Assembly (NCBI GenBank): GCA_001563965.1
Contig: LKMS01000030.1
Span: 1 to 12,147 of the forward strand
Length of the DNA: 12,147 nt
Origin: Haloferacaceae archaeon PL-Br10_E2g29
GTDB lineage: Archaea; Halobacteriota; Halobacteria; Halobacteriales; Haloferacaceae
Direction of reading: 5' to 3'
The notes under the pieces were generated by a model, which was given only the letters and a program-made list of their open reading frames with translations, made no database searches and was not told the DNA's origin. This document shows, piece by piece, positions 6,171 to 12,147 of this stretch (positions are counted from its first letter, which is position 1; each line of letters starts with the position of its first letter). A program made the translations under genes and the position numbers.

Positions 6171-6178
6171 GTATAAAA
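6171..6178 (-). promoter_or_regulatory. TATA box of the rpa3-rpap3 operon
   Basis: The minus strand reads TTTTATAC, close to the haloarchaeal box consensus. Its centre is 63 nt upstream of the rpa3 ATG, which predicts a leader of about 35 nt. This is unusual here, because most genes in the window look leaderless. Confidence 0.65.
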
Positions 6179-6295
6179 GATATGGGAAGGCCGGACTGAA
6201 AGTAAAACCACCGGGCCGCAGTCGGTTCGATTCCCAAACGATCCGCAAAGCCGAACCGGGCTGTCGACGATCCCGGCACGCCGATGGCAACGAAC

Positions 6296-6301
6296 CTATA
6301 G
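6296..6301 (+). promoter_or_regulatory. TATA-like box of the DUF7091-like gene
   Basis: CTATAG preceded by CGAAC is centred 26 nt upstream of the ATG at 6324. That spacing places transcription start at or next to the ATG, giving a leaderless message. Confidence 0.45.
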
Positions 6302-6323
6302 TCCGGGCGATCCAACGCAGTCT

Positions 6324-6656
6324 ATGGACGAGCGTCTCGAACGGTTCGTGCGCGACCGACTGCGACGCGCCGGCCAGCAGTACGAGCGCACCCGTCGAGC
6401 CTACACTTCCGGCAAGAACGAGCGCTCAACTGCGGACGACGACCGCGACACGGACGGTGAGCGTACCGACAGCGCGCCCACCGTCGACGCGCCAACTGAC
6501 GAGTCCGGACGGGTCAAACTCGTCTGCCGACGGTACGCCGAAAAGCGCGCCGTCGACCTCGATAGCGAAAACCGACCGGCGTGTTTCGAAGCGGACCATC
6601 CCGACTGTGTCGGCTGTGTCGAAGACCTCCACGACGGCCGCATCGAAACCTGGTGA
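6324..6656 (+). CDS. Small haloarchaeal Cys-rich protein, DUF7091-like
   Basis: A 110-residue protein of unknown function. The first 30 residues form a basic helix (MDERLERFVRDRLRRAGQQY). A low-complexity acidic linker, rich in Asp and Thr, spans about 31-60. The conserved-looking C-terminal part (61-110) holds Cys68, Cys87, His92, Cys95 and Cys98 (CRRYAEKRAVDLD, ACFEADHPDCVGCVEDL), a plausible zinc-binding set, and ends GRIETW. I recall this as the haloarchaeal DUF7091 family. It is divergent from rpa3 (211-nt gap) and convergent with the Tfx gene (22-nt gap), so it should be a single-gene unit. A basic helix plus a zinc site would suit nucleic-acid or protein binding, but this is inference. 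Confidence 0.8.
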   Translation: MDERLERFVRDRLRRAGQQYERTRRAYTSGKNERSTADDDRDTDGERTDSAPTVDAPTDESGRVKLVCRRYAEKRAVDLDSENRPACFEADHPDCVGCVEDLHDGRIETW

Positions 6657-6678
6657 GCGCCGGGGACGATGACAACGC

Positions 6679-7170
6679 TTAGTTCGAGCGCCGTACCTGC
6701 AGCGAGCCATCGGCCGTGACGCTCACAAACAGTTCGCGCTTGACGTTTCGGCCCGAAACCGCCGCGGGTTCGGCCTCGCTGACGACTTTCATCAGTTCCG
6801 GGGCAGTGTAGTTGACCTTGACTCCCGCCTCGTCGCAGGCGTCATACACCTGTTTTGGGACATCGTACAGATCCGTACCGGCCTCGATGGTGCTTCGAAC
6901 CGGCGCGGACAACGCCTCCGCGAAGGCGACGGTTTCGGCGGCTTTCTCGATGTTTCCGCGCGCACTGGCTTCGATGTTGGAGACGTTTGCCCGCGACGTC
7001 CCGAGTAGATTCGCGATATCCCGCTGTCGAACGTCGCGTTCGCGAAGCGCCAACACCTCGGCCTGCCGGCGGGTGAGGACGTTCGTGTCGGCATCGAATC
7101 CGGCTTCTGCAAGCAGTGTGTCGACGTCAACGCCGACCGCATCGTTCTGGTCCTCACCGGAGTCACTCAT
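6679..7170 (-). CDS. Tfx-family helix-turn-helix DNA-binding protein
   Basis: A 163-residue predicted transcriptional regulator. After an acidic N-terminal tail, residues 32-80 form the HTH typical of Tfx: LTRRQAEVLALRERDVRQRD, then IANLLGTSRANVSNIEASAR, then NIEKAAETV. The first member of the family was described as a regulator of the molybdenum formylmethanofuran dehydrogenase operon in Methanothermobacter; haloarchaeal members are widespread without known targets. The C-terminal half (about 85-163) is an alpha/beta domain with VYDACDEAGVKVNYTAPELM and a final strand pair, ELFVSVTADGSLQVRR. ATG 7170 is chosen over 7197 because MSDSGEDQ is a normal acidic start and a T6 box lies 28 nt upstream. 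The TRAM gene 62 nt upstream is codirectional, but the T6 tract makes a separate promoter likely. Confidence 0.88.
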   Translation of the reverse strand: MSDSGEDQNDAVGVDVDTLLAEAGFDADTNVLTRRQAEVLALRERDVRQRDIANLLGTSRANVSNIEASARGNIEKAAETVAFAEALSAPVRSTIEAGTDLYDVPKQVYDACDEAGVKVNYTAPELMKVVSEAEPAAVSGRNVKRELFVSVTADGSLQVRRSN

Positions 7171-7195
7171 TGGTGTTCCTTGGGATGGGGGTCGC

Positions 7196-7215
7196 AAAAA
7201 ACCACAGACTTCTGT
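7196..7215 (-). promoter_or_regulatory. Dyad plus T6 tract: tfx promoter box and/or TRAM-gene terminator
   Basis: On the minus strand the palindromic ACAGA-AG-TCTGT (7215-7204) is followed two bases later by TTTTTT (7201-7196). The T tract is 28 nt upstream of the tfx ATG, the usual promoter-box distance, and 32-37 nt past the TRAM stop, where a terminator would be expected. It may serve both. Confidence 0.45.
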
Positions 7216-7232
7216 CCACGGGAGGCGATGGG

Positions 7233-7718
7233 CTATCCGCCCCAGAAGTTCTCGCGGCTGCCCAGTCGGTCGCGGTCGGGTCTTGTCGGCCGTCCGGATT
7301 CCTCGCGTTCGTCGTCAGTGGCGGGCTCGGCTTCCTCGCCGTCGGCATCCGCGTCGCCCTCCGTTTCCTCGTCATCAGGCTCCAACGGGAGGCGCTCGAC
7401 GATCTCTTTCGCCCGGGCGTGGTTCGACAGCACGCGGTCGATCCGGACGATTGCCCGGGCGTCCGGCAGGAGCCCATCAATGAACACAATAAACCCGTCT
7501 TCAGTGCGACCGACGCCCGCGCCGCTTTCGTGAATATCGGTGACCTCAACCGTGACCTCTTCACCGGGTTTGACTGGCTGCTGTTTGAGTTCGCGAATCG
7601 GCATATCGTAGTGTTGACACCATTCGGCGCCGCTGCGGTCGCCGTAGTGTTGACACCCCATCCCGTTGATTCGCTCCGAAAAGCTCGGACACTCATCCGC
7701 CAGTGGACAGTTCGGCAT
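7233..7718 (-). CDS. TRAM-domain protein with N-terminal Cys/His cluster
   Basis: A 161-residue predicted RNA-binding protein. Residues 48-108 are a TRAM domain (VKPGEEVTVEVTDIHESGAG, then a glycine-rich turn, FIVFIDGLLPDARAIVRIDRV), the small beta-barrel found in TrmA/RumA and MiaB-type RNA-modifying enzymes and in stand-alone archaeal RNA-binding proteins. Ahead of it is a Cys/His cluster, C4, C10, C22-x-H24 and C34-x-H36, with the tetrapeptide CQHY occurring twice (22-25 and 34-37); it should bind zinc. A very acidic linker (113-141) separates the TRAM domain from a basic C-terminal tail ending in RENFWGG. No enzyme domain is present, so an RNA-chaperone or adaptor role is more likely than catalysis. 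A TTTAGA box 27 nt upstream of the ATG suggests a leaderless transcript. It is divergent from the membrane protein gene. Confidence 0.9.
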   Translation of the reverse strand: MPNCPLADECPSFSERINGMGCQHYGDRSGAEWCQHYDMPIRELKQQPVKPGEEVTVEVTDIHESGAGVGRTEDGFIVFIDGLLPDARAIVRIDRVLSNHARAKEIVERLPLEPDDEETEGDADADGEEAEPATDDEREESGRPTRPDRDRLGSRENFWGG

Positions 7719-7741
7719 GGCTACCGGTTGTGGGGGGGTCG

Positions 7742-7748
7742 TCTAAAC
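7742..7748 (-). promoter_or_regulatory. TATA-like box of the TRAM gene
   Basis: The minus strand reads GTTTAGA, centred 27 nt upstream of the ATG at 7718, the spacing of a leaderless haloarchaeal transcript. Confidence 0.5.
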
Positions 7749-7817
7749 GCTTCCGCTGGGGCCGCCGTCTGCAACCTGAAACACGCGACTCTTGGCTCCC
7801 GAGTGCCTACCCGTGGT

Positions 7818-8513
7818 ATGAACCGGTATGCACCCGAGTTGGCCGTGGTGACCGGCGGGCTGCTCGCCGCGTCGCTCGGGGGGTTTATTCTGTTCTCGCT
7901 CGGCGAACTCTACTCGGCCATCGTCGCCAGCGCGGTCGTCGCCTACCCGTTTGCGGCGTACGCTGCCCACACCAGCCGCGACCCGACGGCCGTGTTGCCG
8001 CCGCGGCTCGTCGGTGCGCTGGCCGCGCTCGCCGCAGCCATCGTCGTCATCGACGTCTTCCGGCTGTTTCCGCCCACAGTCCGAACCGCACTGTTCGGCC
8101 TGTTGCTCGCGCTGGTCGTGTTTCTCCCCGTTGCGGCCTACGGCGTCAGATACGGTGCGGTTCCGGCGTCGGTGCCGGCCGCCCCGGGTGCCGCGGTGAC
8201 GACGTTCGCGGCGATCGGAATCCTGCTCGCCGGCGTGGTCGCCGCGCCGGTGTATGCGGCGACCACCAGCCTCCTCATTTTTCTCGCGGGCGCGGTGTTT
8301 GCGGACGCACGTGGTGGGCTGAGTCGGCGGCGACGCCGCCAGCTCCCGCTTGCGGGGTTGTGCGCTGCGAGCGGCCTCGTCGTCATCGGCATCGTCGCCG
8401 GCGGCCCCCTCGATCCGTGGGTGTTCGGTGCAGCCGTCGCCGCCTTCGGGCCACTCGTGTTCTACGGACTGACCGCCGAGTTGGCCGGGTCGGCGTCGCA
8501 GTCGGAATCGTGA
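7818..8513 (+). CDS. Integral membrane protein with about eight helices, function unknown
   Basis: A 231-residue protein made almost entirely of hydrophobic segments rich in Ala, Val, Leu and Gly, near residues 8-27, 32-50, 64-82, 91-112, 127-145, 147-163, 176-195 and 200-220. Short polar loops include HTSRD (51-55) and a cluster of arginines at 170-174, which should face the cytoplasm by the positive-inside rule. I recognise no transporter or enzyme motif. The reading frame is open upstream to 7116, but that stretch overlaps the TRAM and Tfx genes on the other strand and does not read like protein; ATG 7818, giving MNRYAPELAVV, is the first start that leads straight into a membrane helix. 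No clear promoter box is visible 25-30 nt upstream. The gene sits alone between a divergent and a codirectional neighbour (109-nt gap). Confidence 0.83.
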   Translation: MNRYAPELAVVTGGLLAASLGGFILFSLGELYSAIVASAVVAYPFAAYAAHTSRDPTAVLPPRLVGALAALAAAIVVIDVFRLFPPTVRTALFGLLLALVVFLPVAAYGVRYGAVPASVPAAPGAAVTTFAAIGILLAGVVAAPVYAATTSLLIFLAGAVFADARGGLSRRRRRQLPLAGLCAASGLVVIGIVAGGPLDPWVFGAAVAAFGPLVFYGLTAELAGSASQSES

Positions 8514-8592
8514 GTCGGTCGGAATCGCACTCATCCGGGGTCGCTGTCGCACCGCAGTGTCCGCCGATAATGAACCAGCCACAGAGTGACGA

Positions 8593-8599
8593 TTATATA
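8593..8599 (+). promoter_or_regulatory. TATA box of the threonine synthase-family gene
   Basis: TTATATA, the best canonical TATA sequence in the window, is centred 27 nt upstream of the ATG at 8623, so transcription should begin at or beside the start codon. Confidence 0.7.
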
Positions 8600-8622
8600 C
8601 ACTCGGCAGCGACATCCAGCCA

Positions 8623-9849
8623 ATGACGAACGATCACGTCACCGCGCTCACCTGCACGCTCTGTGGCGCACGCTACGACCCGACGGAACTGCGCTACACC
8701 TGCGAGAACCACGAGGGTGTCGCCGGCATTCTCGAGGTCGAGTACGACGAACGCGTGATCCTCGATCGGTTTTCGGCCGACCTCGACGGCGATATTCCGA
8801 GCCAGTGGAAGTACGCCCCGTTTCTCCCGGTCGACACCGAGTGCGACCCGGTGACGCTCGGCGAGGGCGGCACCGACCTGCTTGACGCACCGCAGTTGAG
8901 CGTACAACTCGGGGTCAGCGTGCTCGTCAAAGACGACGGGCGCAACCCGACCGGCTGTCTCAAAGACCGTGCCAGTTCGGTCGGCCTCACGCACGCGTCC
9001 CAGTCGGGCTACGACACGGTCACCTGTGCGTCGACCGGGAACGCCGCGGCCTCGCTGGCCGGCTATGCCGCCCGCGGCGGGCTTGACTGCCGAATTTTCG
9101 TTCCCGCCGGCGCGCCCGAAGGCAAACTCGTCCAGCCGCAGATCTACGGCGCGGACGTGCTGGCGGTCGACGGCACGTACGACGAGGCGTACGACCTCAG
9201 CCTCGCAGTCACCGACGTATACGGCTGGTACAACCGAAACGCCGCGATCAACCCGTTTCTCATCGAGGGCAAACGAACCGTGGGTTTCGAACTCGCCGAG
9301 CAGTCGGCCGTCCGGGGACAGGTGCCCGACTGGCTCGCCTTTTCGATGGGTGACGGCTGCACTATCGCCGGCGCGTGGAAAGGGTTTCGCGAGTTTTTCG
9401 AGTTCGGCTTTGTCGACGACGTGCCCAAGATGCTCGGCGTCCAAGCCGAAGGCGCAGCGGCAATCCACGACGCGTTTCACGAGTGTGAATCGACAGACGA
9501 GGTCGAAACACTCGCCGACAGTATTTCGGTGGGTTGCCCCCGCAATACGGTGAAAGCCTGTCGCGCGCTGAGCGACAGCGGCGGCACGGCGGTAACGGTC
9601 GCTGACAGCGAGATTCTCGATGGAATGCGACTGCTCGGCGCAACGGAGGGACTCTACGCCGAACCCGCCGGTGCTGCTCCTGTTGCTGGCGTCAAACGGG
9701 CGGTCGAAGATGGAATCATCGCGCCCGACGAGACGGTCGGTATCGTCTCGACCGGCATGGGACTCAAAGACACTGCGGGAGCAGCACAGGCGACTGACGG
9801 CGCCACCGAAATTGCGCCGTCGCTTTCAGCGGTCGAGGCGTTGTACTAA
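8623..9849 (+). CDS. thrC: Threonine synthase-family PLP-dependent enzyme
   Basis: A 408-residue fold-type II PLP enzyme. Threonine synthase converts O-phosphohomoserine to threonine and phosphate. A zinc-ribbon-like start (C11-x2-C14, C27-x2-H30) is common in archaeal members. The PLP lysine is Lys114 in GRNPTGCLKDRAS; the usual text is NPTGSFKDRG, so Ser-Phe is replaced by Cys-Leu. S137-T-G-N140 in CASTGNAAAS and the phosphate-binding loop GDGCTIAG (243-250) complete the cofactor site. STGMGLKDT lies near the C-terminus, at about 377-385. The GRNPT-KDRAS and GDGCT wording suits the divergent archaeal ThrC branch. Haloarchaea often carry several ThrC paralogues, so this copy may not be the main threonine enzyme; related synthases such as cysteate synthase share the fold. 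Promoter TTATATA at -27; no threonine-pathway genes nearby. Confidence 0.85.
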   Translation: MTNDHVTALTCTLCGARYDPTELRYTCENHEGVAGILEVEYDERVILDRFSADLDGDIPSQWKYAPFLPVDTECDPVTLGEGGTDLLDAPQLSVQLGVSVLVKDDGRNPTGCLKDRASSVGLTHASQSGYDTVTCASTGNAAASLAGYAARGGLDCRIFVPAGAPEGKLVQPQIYGADVLAVDGTYDEAYDLSLAVTDVYGWYNRNAAINPFLIEGKRTVGFELAEQSAVRGQVPDWLAFSMGDGCTIAGAWKGFREFFEFGFVDDVPKMLGVQAEGAAAIHDAFHECESTDEVETLADSISVGCPRNTVKACRALSDSGGTAVTVADSEILDGMRLLGATEGLYAEPAGAAPVAGVKRAVEDGIIAPDETVGIVSTGMGLKDTAGAAQATDGATEIAPSLSAVEALY

Positions 9850-9865
9850 GTGTTAGATACGCTGC

Positions 9866-10213
9866 TTACAGAAACTCACGGACGTCCGAGTACCACATAT
9901 CGTGGTGGTCGACCGCCCCGATTCGGTCGGCGATATCGACCGCCAGCGCGTGCCAACAGCGCTGGTCGGGATCGGTCGGATCGAGGTTGTACTGGCTGTC
10001 CTTGCAGGTACAGCTGCCGTCTTCGACCAGATACTCCTCGTCGTGGCCGACGACGACGGTAAAATCGCGGTAGCGCTTGACCCGTTGTTCCGAAACCGCG
10101 TCGATCGCGCGCGAACCGCGGTCACCGTGGATCGCGAGAATCGCGGACACGATATCCGGGCGAAGCTCGCCAGATCGCTTAAGCGCCGTACGCCAGTCGT
10201 CGATCTCGCTCAC
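9866..10213 (-). CDS. SWIM zinc-finger protein
   Basis: A 115-residue protein read from a GTG at 10213. The mark is C68-x-C70-x15-C86-x-H88 (SCTCKDS ... RCWHALAVDIADRIG), a canonical SWIM zinc finger, a motif that binds DNA or protein in bacteria, archaea and eukaryotes. It is preceded by a helical region (6-46) and strands with RYRDFTVVVGHDEEYLVEDG, typical of the approach to a SWIM finger. The frame stays open to 10402, but that extension overlaps trm1 and is Pro/Ser/Arg-rich, unlike the rest. GTG 10213 leaves a 70-nt gap to the divergent trm1. It is convergent with thrC (16-nt gap). Small stand-alone SWIM proteins are common in haloarchaea and uncharacterised; role in repair or regulation is inference. 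Confidence 0.85.
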   Translation of the reverse strand: MSEIDDWRTALKRSGELRPDIVSAILAIHGDRGSRAIDAVSEQRVKRYRDFTVVVGHDEEYLVEDGSCTCKDSQYNLDPTDPDQRCWHALAVDIADRIGAVDHHDMWYSDVREFL

Positions 10214-10255
10214 ACCGGTTCTTCTCGGAGCGCCCCCAAAGCAGGTTCGGTGTGC

Positions 10256-10260
10256 TTTTT
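10256..10260 (+). promoter_or_regulatory. T-tract promoter box of trm1
   Basis: TTTTT in GTGCTTTTTCGCC is centred 26 nt upstream of the trm1 ATG, inside the 70-nt spacer shared with the divergent SWIM gene. Confidence 0.45.
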
Positions 10261-10283
10261 CGCCCCCCGCCCATCGACCGGGT

Positions 10284-11414
10284 ATGGACTGCAGCGAGGG
10301 CGGCGTCGTGATCGACGTCGAAACACCCCGAGACGGCGCGAGCGAGGGCAGCGGCGACGGCGTGTTTTTCAATCCGACGATGGAGCTCAATCGTGACATC
10401 ACCGTCGCCGTACTGCGGGCGTACCGCGAGCGCGAGCCACGGGCAACGAGCTATCTCGATGCGATGGCCGCCTCCGGCATTCGGGGGGTTCGCGCGGCTG
10501 CCGATGGGTTCGAGGTGACCTGCTGTGACACCGCCCGTGACTCCGTCGACCTCGCAGAAAAAAACTTCGCGCGCAACGACCTCGCGGGCCGCGTCGAACA
10601 CCGTGACGTCAACGCCCTCATGCACGAGGAACCGTTCGACATCGTCGACATCGACCCGTTTGGGACGCCAATGCCGTTTGTCGACAGCGCCTTTTCGTCG
10701 ACGCGGAACCTCGTCTGTGTGACCGCAACCGACACCGCCCCGCTCTGTGGCGCACACCTCAACAGCGGCACGCGAAAGTACAGCGCGGTTCCCCGCAACA
10801 CCGACTACCACCCCGAAATGGGGTTGCGAACGCTCGTTTCGGCGCTTGTCCGTACCGCCGCCCGCTACGACGTGGCCGCACGGCCGATCTGCTCACATGT
10901 GAGTCGGCACTACGTGCGCACCTATCTCGAACTCGACCACCGCGCCACCGCGGCCGACTCGTTGCTCGAAGAACTGGGATTCATTCATCACTGCGAGGAC
11001 TGTTTGCACCGCGACCGCGAGTACGGCTGGTATCCCGAGTCGGTACCGGCGTCGTGTCCGGCCTGCGAGAGCAACCGCGTCGTCACCGCCGGGCCGATCT
11101 GGCTTGGGCCGGTTGCCGACAGCGAGTTCACCGAGTCGGTTCGCCAGAACCTGTCGGCCGACATGGGAACCGTTTCGCGCGCCGACCGCTTGCTGTCGAC
11201 GGTGGCGACCGAACTCGACACGCCAACACATTACGATCAACACCGGCTCTGCAAGCAGTGGGGCGTGCCCGCCAACGCAATGGACGATTTTCTGTCCGAT
11301 CTCCGCGCAGCCGGCTACGACGCCTCGAACGCCCAGTACAGCGGCACCGCGTTCAAAACCACTGCGAGCGTCGCGGAGATTCGTGCGGCTGCCGCGCCCG
11401 AGCCCGACGCGTAG
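10284..11414 (+). CDS. trm1: tRNA (guanine26-N2)-dimethyltransferase Trm1
   Basis: A 376-residue SAM-dependent enzyme that makes m2G and m2,2G at position 26 of many tRNAs. Diagnostic motifs are FFNPTMELNRD (28-38), SAM-binding LDAMAASGIRG (58-68), the catalytic-region motif DIDPFG (122-127), VTATD downstream of it, and SAVPRNTDYHPEMGLR. The C-terminal domain has C237-x2-C240 and C258-x2-C261, the four-cysteine zinc site of archaeal Trm1. It lacks the long C-terminal extension of some eukaryotic enzymes; length is normal for archaea. ATG 10284 is preferred over in-frame starts further upstream because the FFNPTME motif normally occurs about 30 residues in, and because the T-tract box lies 26 nt ahead. 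The neighbouring SWIM gene is divergent. The tRNA-His in this window has U26 and is therefore not a substrate. Confidence 0.95.
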   Translation: MDCSEGGVVIDVETPRDGASEGSGDGVFFNPTMELNRDITVAVLRAYREREPRATSYLDAMAASGIRGVRAAADGFEVTCCDTARDSVDLAEKNFARNDLAGRVEHRDVNALMHEEPFDIVDIDPFGTPMPFVDSAFSSTRNLVCVTATDTAPLCGAHLNSGTRKYSAVPRNTDYHPEMGLRTLVSALVRTAARYDVAARPICSHVSRHYVRTYLELDHRATAADSLLEELGFIHHCEDCLHRDREYGWYPESVPASCPACESNRVVTAGPIWLGPVADSEFTESVRQNLSADMGTVSRADRLLSTVATELDTPTHYDQHRLCKQWGVPANAMDDFLSDLRAAGYDASNAQYSGTAFKTTASVAEIRAAAAPEPDA

Positions 11415-11473
11415 GGTGGCACAGCCGAACAGTACCGCAGACTGACTCACTTGCCGACCGACAGATTGCAACG

Positions 11474-11478
11474 TTTTT
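11474..11478 (+). promoter_or_regulatory. T-tract promoter box of the YihY/BrkB-family gene
   Basis: TTTTT in CAACGTTTTTCGC is centred 27 nt upstream of the GTG at 11503. This spacing favours that GTG as the start of a leaderless message over the ATG at 11533. Confidence 0.4.
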
Positions 11479-11502
11479 CGCTCCCCCGGCGTACTAGTCG
11501 GT

Positions 11503-12147
11503 GTGCACTCCGAAACGAGATCGCCGCTCGAGATGGCCAAAGCGGTCGTTTCGATCGCCCAACACAAGCAGATCACGTTCCTTGCGGCGGGCGTCGCCTA
11601 CTACGCGTTCGTCTCGTTGATTCCGGCGTTGTTGTTGGGTATCGTCGCCGCAACAACGGTCGGCGGAGCCGTGCTTGCGGACCGACTCATCGCGCTCACC
11701 GGCGACTTTCTGACCCCGGCGGGCCAGGACGTGATTACCGGCGCGGTCGCCGAAACGCCGGGAGCAGGCGGCGCAACCGTCGTGGGAGGCGTATTTCTCA
11801 TCTGGGGCGCACTCAAGGTGTTTCGCGCGCTCAACACCGCGTTTCTCATCGTCTACGACCAAACCGAAACCGCGGATTTGCTCGGTGAATTGACCGACGC
11901 CGCACTCGTCAGTCTCGGTGTCGGCGGCGGGTTTCTCGTCATGATTGGTGTCGGCACCCTGCTTGCGGCGCTGCCACTGGGGCCGCTTACCTGGTTTGTC
12001 GGTGTTTTTGGCCTTCCGGTCATGTTGACCGTCTGTTTTCTGCCGATGTATCACCGGTTTCCGAATCCGCCGGTTCCGCTCACGCGGGCGCTCCCTGGCG
12101 CGGCGGTCGCGGCCGGCGGCTGGACGGTGTTGCAGGCGGGCTTTCAG
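11503..12147 (+). CDS. YihY/virulence factor BrkB-family membrane protein, truncated by window end
   Basis: The first 215 residues of a polytopic membrane protein; the 3' end lies beyond the window. Family marks are TFLAAGVAYYAFVSLIPALLL (25-45, quoted in part from the first conserved helix), FRALNTAFLIVYD (107-119), and PMYHRFPNPPVPLTRALPGA (181-200), followed by the last conserved helices. Hydrophobic segments lie near 26-55, 91-105, 134-158, 162-183 and 197 onward. These proteins are widespread in bacteria and archaea; they were once called ribonuclease BN by error, and their transport or envelope role is still unsettled. The start is GTG 11503, giving ten extra residues (MHSETRSPLE) ahead of an alternative ATG at 11533. 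The promoter spacing favours the GTG; the choice does not affect the fold. Confidence 0.88.
   Translation, partial: MHSETRSPLEMAKAVVSIAQHKQITFLAAGVAYYAFVSLIPALLLGIVAATTVGGAVLADRLIALTGDFLTPAGQDVITGAVAETPGAGGATVVGGVFLIWGALKVFRALNTAFLIVYDQTETADLLGELTDAALVSLGVGGGFLVMIGVGTLLAALPLGPLTWFVGVFGLPVMLTVCFLPMYHRFPNPPVPLTRALPGAAVAAGGWTVLQAGFQ

Noticed and set aside
6215..6240. T-loop-like GGTTCGATTCCC in the rpa3/DUF7091-like spacer, a possible tRNA remnant or attachment scar
   Set aside because: The flanking bases cannot form a T stem (GTCGG against CCCAA), no acceptor or anticodon arm is found, and there is no integrase nearby. Read as chance.
6223..6258. 7-bp inverted repeat CGGTTCG/CGAACCG in the rpa3/DUF7091-like spacer
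   Set aside because: A short repeat with a 22-nt loop, away from both promoter boxes and expected by chance at this length in GC-rich DNA.
7116..7817. Upstream extension of the membrane-protein frame to an ATG at 7116
   Set aside because: It overlaps the Tfx and TRAM genes on the other strand, and its text does not resemble a protein domain. The TRAM and Tfx readings have clear motifs.
7703..8626. Long open frames in other frames over the membrane-protein gene (307 codons on plus, 290 on minus)
   Set aside because: Both translate to Arg/Pro/Gly/Ser-rich text without any domain, as expected for shadows of a GC-rich gene. The frame at 7818-8513 gives clean membrane helices.
10214..10402. N-terminal extension of the SWIM protein to an ATG at 10402
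   Set aside because: It would overlap the start of trm1 by over 100 bp and adds a Pro/Ser/Arg-rich stretch unlike the rest. GTG 10213 fits better.

Overview
This window is chromosomal DNA from a haloarchaeon (class Halobacteria). The support for this is the strongly acidic proteins, the GC-rich third positions, the rpa3-rpap3 gene pair, the Tfx-family regulator, archaeal Trm1, and TATA or T-tract boxes lying about 27 nt upstream of start codons, as expected for leaderless transcripts. I cannot name the genus. About 90% of the window is coding. I see no insertion sequence, CRISPR array, prophage or integrase.

Layout: 1-2571 (+) is the end of a dipeptide/oligopeptide ABC transporter operon: the permease C-terminus, then two ATPases, DppD and DppF, coupled by a 1-nt gap and a 4-nt overlap. 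2613-3044 (-) is a small DUF7124-like protein. 3249-3322 (-) is tRNA-His(GTG). 3502-3954 (+) is a small Cys-cluster protein, convergent with a ribbon-helix-helix/coiled-coil protein at 3964-4380 (-). 4555-6112 (-) is the rpa3-rpap3 operon (archaeal RPA and its COG3390 partner). 6324-6656 (+) is a small Cys-rich protein (DUF7091-like), convergent with a Tfx-family regulator at 6679-7170 (-). That is followed by a TRAM-domain protein with an N-terminal Cys/His cluster at 7233-7718 (-), divergent from an eight-helix membrane protein at 7818-8513 (+). 8623-9849 (+) is a threonine-synthase-family PLP enzyme, convergent with a SWIM zinc-finger protein at 9866-10213 (-). The SWIM gene is divergent from trm1 at 10284-11414 (+). 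11503 to the window end (+) is a truncated YihY/BrkB-family membrane protein.

After the transporter, many genes belong to nucleic-acid metabolism: tRNA-His, RPA, TRAM, SWIM, Trm1, and the RHH and Tfx regulators. Frequent strand switching means most are single-gene or two-gene units. Only dppCDF and rpa3-rpap3 look like clear operons.

I did not find a convincing new multi-gene system. The best leads are regulatory: a hairpin in the rpa3 leader that would cover a GGAG ribosome-binding site, a cluster of dyads upstream of the RHH gene, alternative inverted repeats between tRNA-His and the Cys-cluster gene, and an insertion of about 80 residues that splits the C-terminal Cys motif of DppF. Family assignments rest on motif reading and memory; no database search was run.
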